Assembly: GCF_040882075.1 (NCBI RefSeq)
Contig: NZ_JBBEBZ010000172.1
Location: 7,066 to 71,065, forward strand
Direction: 5' to 3'
DNA from: Nitriliruptor sp040882075
Lineage (GTDB): Bacteria; Actinomycetota; Nitriliruptoria; Nitriliruptorales; Nitriliruptoraceae
DNA: 64,000 nt
Of this stretch, positions 62,161-64,000 are shown piece after piece. Position numbers and translations under genes: made by a program. The notes under the pieces are model-generated. The model had not been told where the DNA came from and made no database searches. It was given only the letters and a program-made list of their open reading frames with translations. Within the stretch, counting starts at the first letter, position 1. Each line of letters starts with the position of its first letter.

Positions 62161-62754
62161 GTGACACGCATCTCCATCACCGTCGACGGCGAGACCTACG
62201 AGCACGACGTCGAACCCCGAACCCTGCTGGTCCACCACCTCCGCGAGACGTGCGGACGGACCGGCACCAACGTCGGCTGCGACACCTCCAACTGCGGAGC
62301 CTGCACGGTCCACGTGGGAGGCACGTCGGTCAAGAGCTGCACGATCCTGGCGGTCCAGGCCGACGGCGAGCAGATCACCACCATCCAGGGGATGGCGACC
62401 CGGGCGCCCGGCGCCCGTGACGAGACCGAGGGCTGGCACCCGCTGCAGAAGGCATTCCACGTCGAGCACGGGCTGCAGTGCGGCTTCTGCACCCCCGGGA
62501 TGATCATGGCCTCGGCCGCGCTCCTGGCCGAGAACGACGATCCTTCCGAGACCGACGTCCGCCAGGGTCTCGAGGGCAACCTCTGCCGGTGCACCGGCTA
62601 CGTGAACATCGTCAAGGCCGTCCAGCGGGCCGCCGCCGAGATGCGCGGCGAGCCGATGACGACGAACCCCGAGGAGGGGACGATGGGCGAGGCCGACGTC
62701 ACCGAACGTGCCGGAGATGCGGACAAGCTCCAGGACCTGGAGGTGGCACCGTGA
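62161..62754 (+). CDS. Molybdenum hydroxylase small (2Fe-2S) subunit, CoxS-like
   Basis: Iron-sulfur subunit of 197 residues. The plant-type cluster ligands are in VGCDTSNCGACTVHVGG with a following Cys (VKSCTI), and the second cluster in CGFCTPGM and LCRCTGY. It passes electrons from the Mo centre of the large subunit toward the FAD subunit. The C-terminus has a 40-residue acidic extension. GTG 62161 has GGAGGG 4 bases upstream; the stop overlaps the large-subunit GTG. Confidence 0.93.
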   Translation: MTRISITVDGETYEHDVEPRTLLVHHLRETCGRTGTNVGCDTSNCGACTVHVGGTSVKSCTILAVQADGEQITTIQGMATRAPGARDETEGWHPLQKAFHVEHGLQCGFCTPGMIMASAALLAENDDPSETDVRQGLEGNLCRCTGYVNIVKAVQRAAAEMRGEPMTTNPEEGTMGEADVTERAGDADKLQDLEVAP

Positions 62755-64000
62755 CCGCCGTCGATGCCCCCCGCCAGGCTCTGAACGTCGGGCGCACCCG
62801 CCTCCGCAAGGAGGACGCGCGCCTCGTCACCGGCCGCACGATGTGGACCGACAACCTGCAGTTGACGGGCATGCTCCACGTCGCGCTGGTGCGCTCACCC
62901 GTGGCCCACGCCCGCGTCACGAACGTCGACGTCTCGGCCGCGCTCGAGCAGCCCGGCGTGGTCGCCGCGTTCACCGGGGCCGACCTGGTCGGCAACTGGG
63001 AGGGTGGCCTGCCGTGCGCCTGGCCCGTGACCGAGGACATGGCCGCGCCGGTGCACCTGCCCATCGCGGTCGACGAGGTGCGCTACGTCGGCGACGCGGT
63101 CGCGGTCGTCGTCGCCAGGTCCAAGTACCAGGCGGCCGACGCCATCGAGCACGTCGTCGTCGACTACGACCCGCTCCCGGTCGTGACCGACATGGAGGCA
63201 GCCCTCGCCGACGGCGCCGACCTCGCTGACACCACGCTCAGCTCGAACGAGAGCTACACCTGGCAGAAGATCGACGGGGACATCGACGCGGCCTTCGAGG
63301 GCGCGGCCCACGTCACGACCCGGCGCTTCATCCAGCAGCGGCTCATCCCGCTGGCGATCGAGACGCGGTCGGTGGTGTGCGAACCGCCGACCCAGTCCCG
63401 TGAGTACACGCTGTGGTCGGCGACCCAGGTCCCCCACATCCTGCGGCTCATGCTCGCGCTGACCTGCGGCGTCCCCGAGCACGAGCTGCGCGTGGTCGCT
63501 CCCGACGTCGGTGGTGGTTTCGGCAGCAAGCTCAACGTCTACGCCGAGGAGGCGATCTGCCTCGTGCTGGCCCGCCACCTCGGTGCACCGGTCAAGTGGA
63601 CCGAATCCCGCTCCGAGGGGTTCCTGGCCACCACCCACGGTCGCGATCAGATCCAGGACCTGTCGATCGCCTTCGACGCGGACAACCGCATCAAGGGGCT
63701 CAAGGTCGACCTGATGGCCGACATGGGCGCCTACCTGCAGCTGGTGACGCCCGGCGTGCCGATCCTCGGTGCGTTCATGTTCAACTCGATCTACAAGATG
63801 GACGCGCTGTCGTTCACCTGCCACGGGGTCTTCACCAACAAGACGCCCACCGACGCCTACCGCGGCGCGGGCCGCCCCGAGGCGACCTTCGCCATCGAAC
63901 GGCTCATCGACGAGGCCGCCGTCGAGCTCGGGGTCGAACCGTTCGAGCTGCGCGAACGCAACTGGATCAAGCACGAGGAGTTCCCCTACGAGACCATCGC
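62751..64000 (+). CDS. Molybdenum hydroxylase large subunit, CoxL form II-like (3' end outside window)
   Basis: The first 416 residues are visible. The protein begins with the ferredoxin-independent aldehyde-oxidase fold (TRLRKEDARLVTGRTMWTDNL), followed by Mo-cofactor-binding VAPDVGGGFGSKLNVYAEE and the active-site region TDAYRGAGRPEATFAIE. AYRGAGR is the form II signature; true aerobic CO dehydrogenases (form I) carry AYRCSFR with a catalytic Cys. It therefore probably oxidises an aldehyde, purine or other heterocycle. No FAD (medium) subunit is seen before it; it may follow outside the window. GTG 62751 overlaps the small-subunit stop. Confidence 0.9.
   Translation, partial: MTAVDAPRQALNVGRTRLRKEDARLVTGRTMWTDNLQLTGMLHVALVRSPVAHARVTNVDVSAALEQPGVVAAFTGADLVGNWEGGLPCAWPVTEDMAAPVHLPIAVDEVRYVGDAVAVVVARSKYQAADAIEHVVVDYDPLPVVTDMEAALADGADLADTTLSSNESYTWQKIDGDIDAAFEGAAHVTTRRFIQQRLIPLAIETRSVVCEPPTQSREYTLWSATQVPHILRLMLALTCGVPEHELRVVAPDVGGGFGSKLNVYAEEAICLVLARHLGAPVKWTESRSEGFLATTHGRDQIQDLSIAFDADNRIKGLKVDLMADMGAYLQLVTPGVPILGAFMFNSIYKMDALSFTCHGVFTNKTPTDAYRGAGRPEATFAIERLIDEAAVELGVEPFELRERNWIKHEEFPYETI

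Noticed and set aside
62161..64000. Aerobic carbon monoxide dehydrogenase
   Set aside because: The large subunit has AYRGAGR, not the AYRCSFR active-site motif needed for CO oxidation.

Overview
This window is dense, very GC-rich chromosomal DNA with about 57 protein genes, mostly separated by tens of bases or joined by 4-base GTGA/ATGA overlaps, and with many GTG starts. Several traits point to a high-GC actinobacterium: the dnaK-grpE-dnaJ-hspR operon with a HAIR-type operator, a thiolase/long FabG/MaoC-hydratase operon like mycobacterial fadA2-fabG4-htdX, a DesA-type acyl-ACP desaturase, a MoaX-type MoaD-MoaE fusion, an AdaA-AlkA plus Ogt pair, and PspC-containing sensor kinase and membrane proteins. 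A deep-branching lineage such as Nitriliruptoria is possible, but that is an inference. I saw no rRNA, tRNA, CRISPR array, transposase or phage gene. The only clearly accessory locus is an MmeI-type restriction-modification gene with a small coiled-coil partner.

Layout, left to right. 1-6.6 kb: an alkylation-repair pair (AdaA-AlkA, truncated by the window edge, then Ogt), a DMT exporter, a DUF192 lipoprotein, a 3-hydroxyisobutyrate-dehydrogenase-like enzyme, a DEAD-box helicase, an array of palindromic hairpins and a tiny membrane protein. 6.7-11.4 kb: the heat-shock operon. 11.4-14.5 kb, reverse strand: MmeI-family enzyme and partner. 14.7-18.2 kb: lipid operon. 18.5-21.1 kb: clpB. 21.1-28 kb: a phytoene-desaturase-like oxidoreductase, a YlbL-like Lon-fold protease, a small membrane protein, a DUF2090-like protein, dodecin, a CarH-like B12 photoreceptor/regulator and a ProA-like dehydrogenase. 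28-29.7 kb: a divergent DMT transporter and HTH-cupin regulator, flanked by short inverted repeats. 29.7-33.6 kb: a two-component system divergent from PspC/LiaF-like membrane proteins. 33.6-38.4 kb: a thioesterase-like protein, purA, a coiled-coil membrane protein, purD and a Gfo/Idh/MocA enzyme.

38.4-46.8 kb has a molybdenum theme. After the desaturase comes an HTH regulator with a periplasmic-binding-like domain, then modA, modB and modC, the MoaD-MoaE fusion on the reverse strand, a Ser/Thr kinase and moaA. The last two genes of the window, 62-64 kb, are a small and a (truncated) large subunit of a molybdenum hydroxylase of the form II type, a likely consumer of that cofactor. 46.8-54.6 kb is a self-contained amino-sugar PTS locus: nagA, a SIS-domain deaminase-like gene, a HAD phosphatase, HPr, Enzyme I, a DUF7916-like TIM barrel, EIIB, EIIA and, after a structured 5' leader, EIIC. 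54.6-61.7 kb holds a small PLDc_N-like membrane protein, a second Gfo/Idh/MocA enzyme, an LPxTG-anchored serine hydrolase, ornithine carbamoyltransferase, an FAD-binding dehydrogenase and a zinc-ribbon membrane protein.

Two general points. TANNNT -10-like hexamers sit just upstream of many starts, and four genes (2931, 26332, 43945, 45772) lie only 6-8 bases downstream of one with no Shine-Dalgarno sequence, which suggests leaderless transcripts. Where the longest frame and the Shine-Dalgarno spacing disagreed, I chose the start with the better site and said so.
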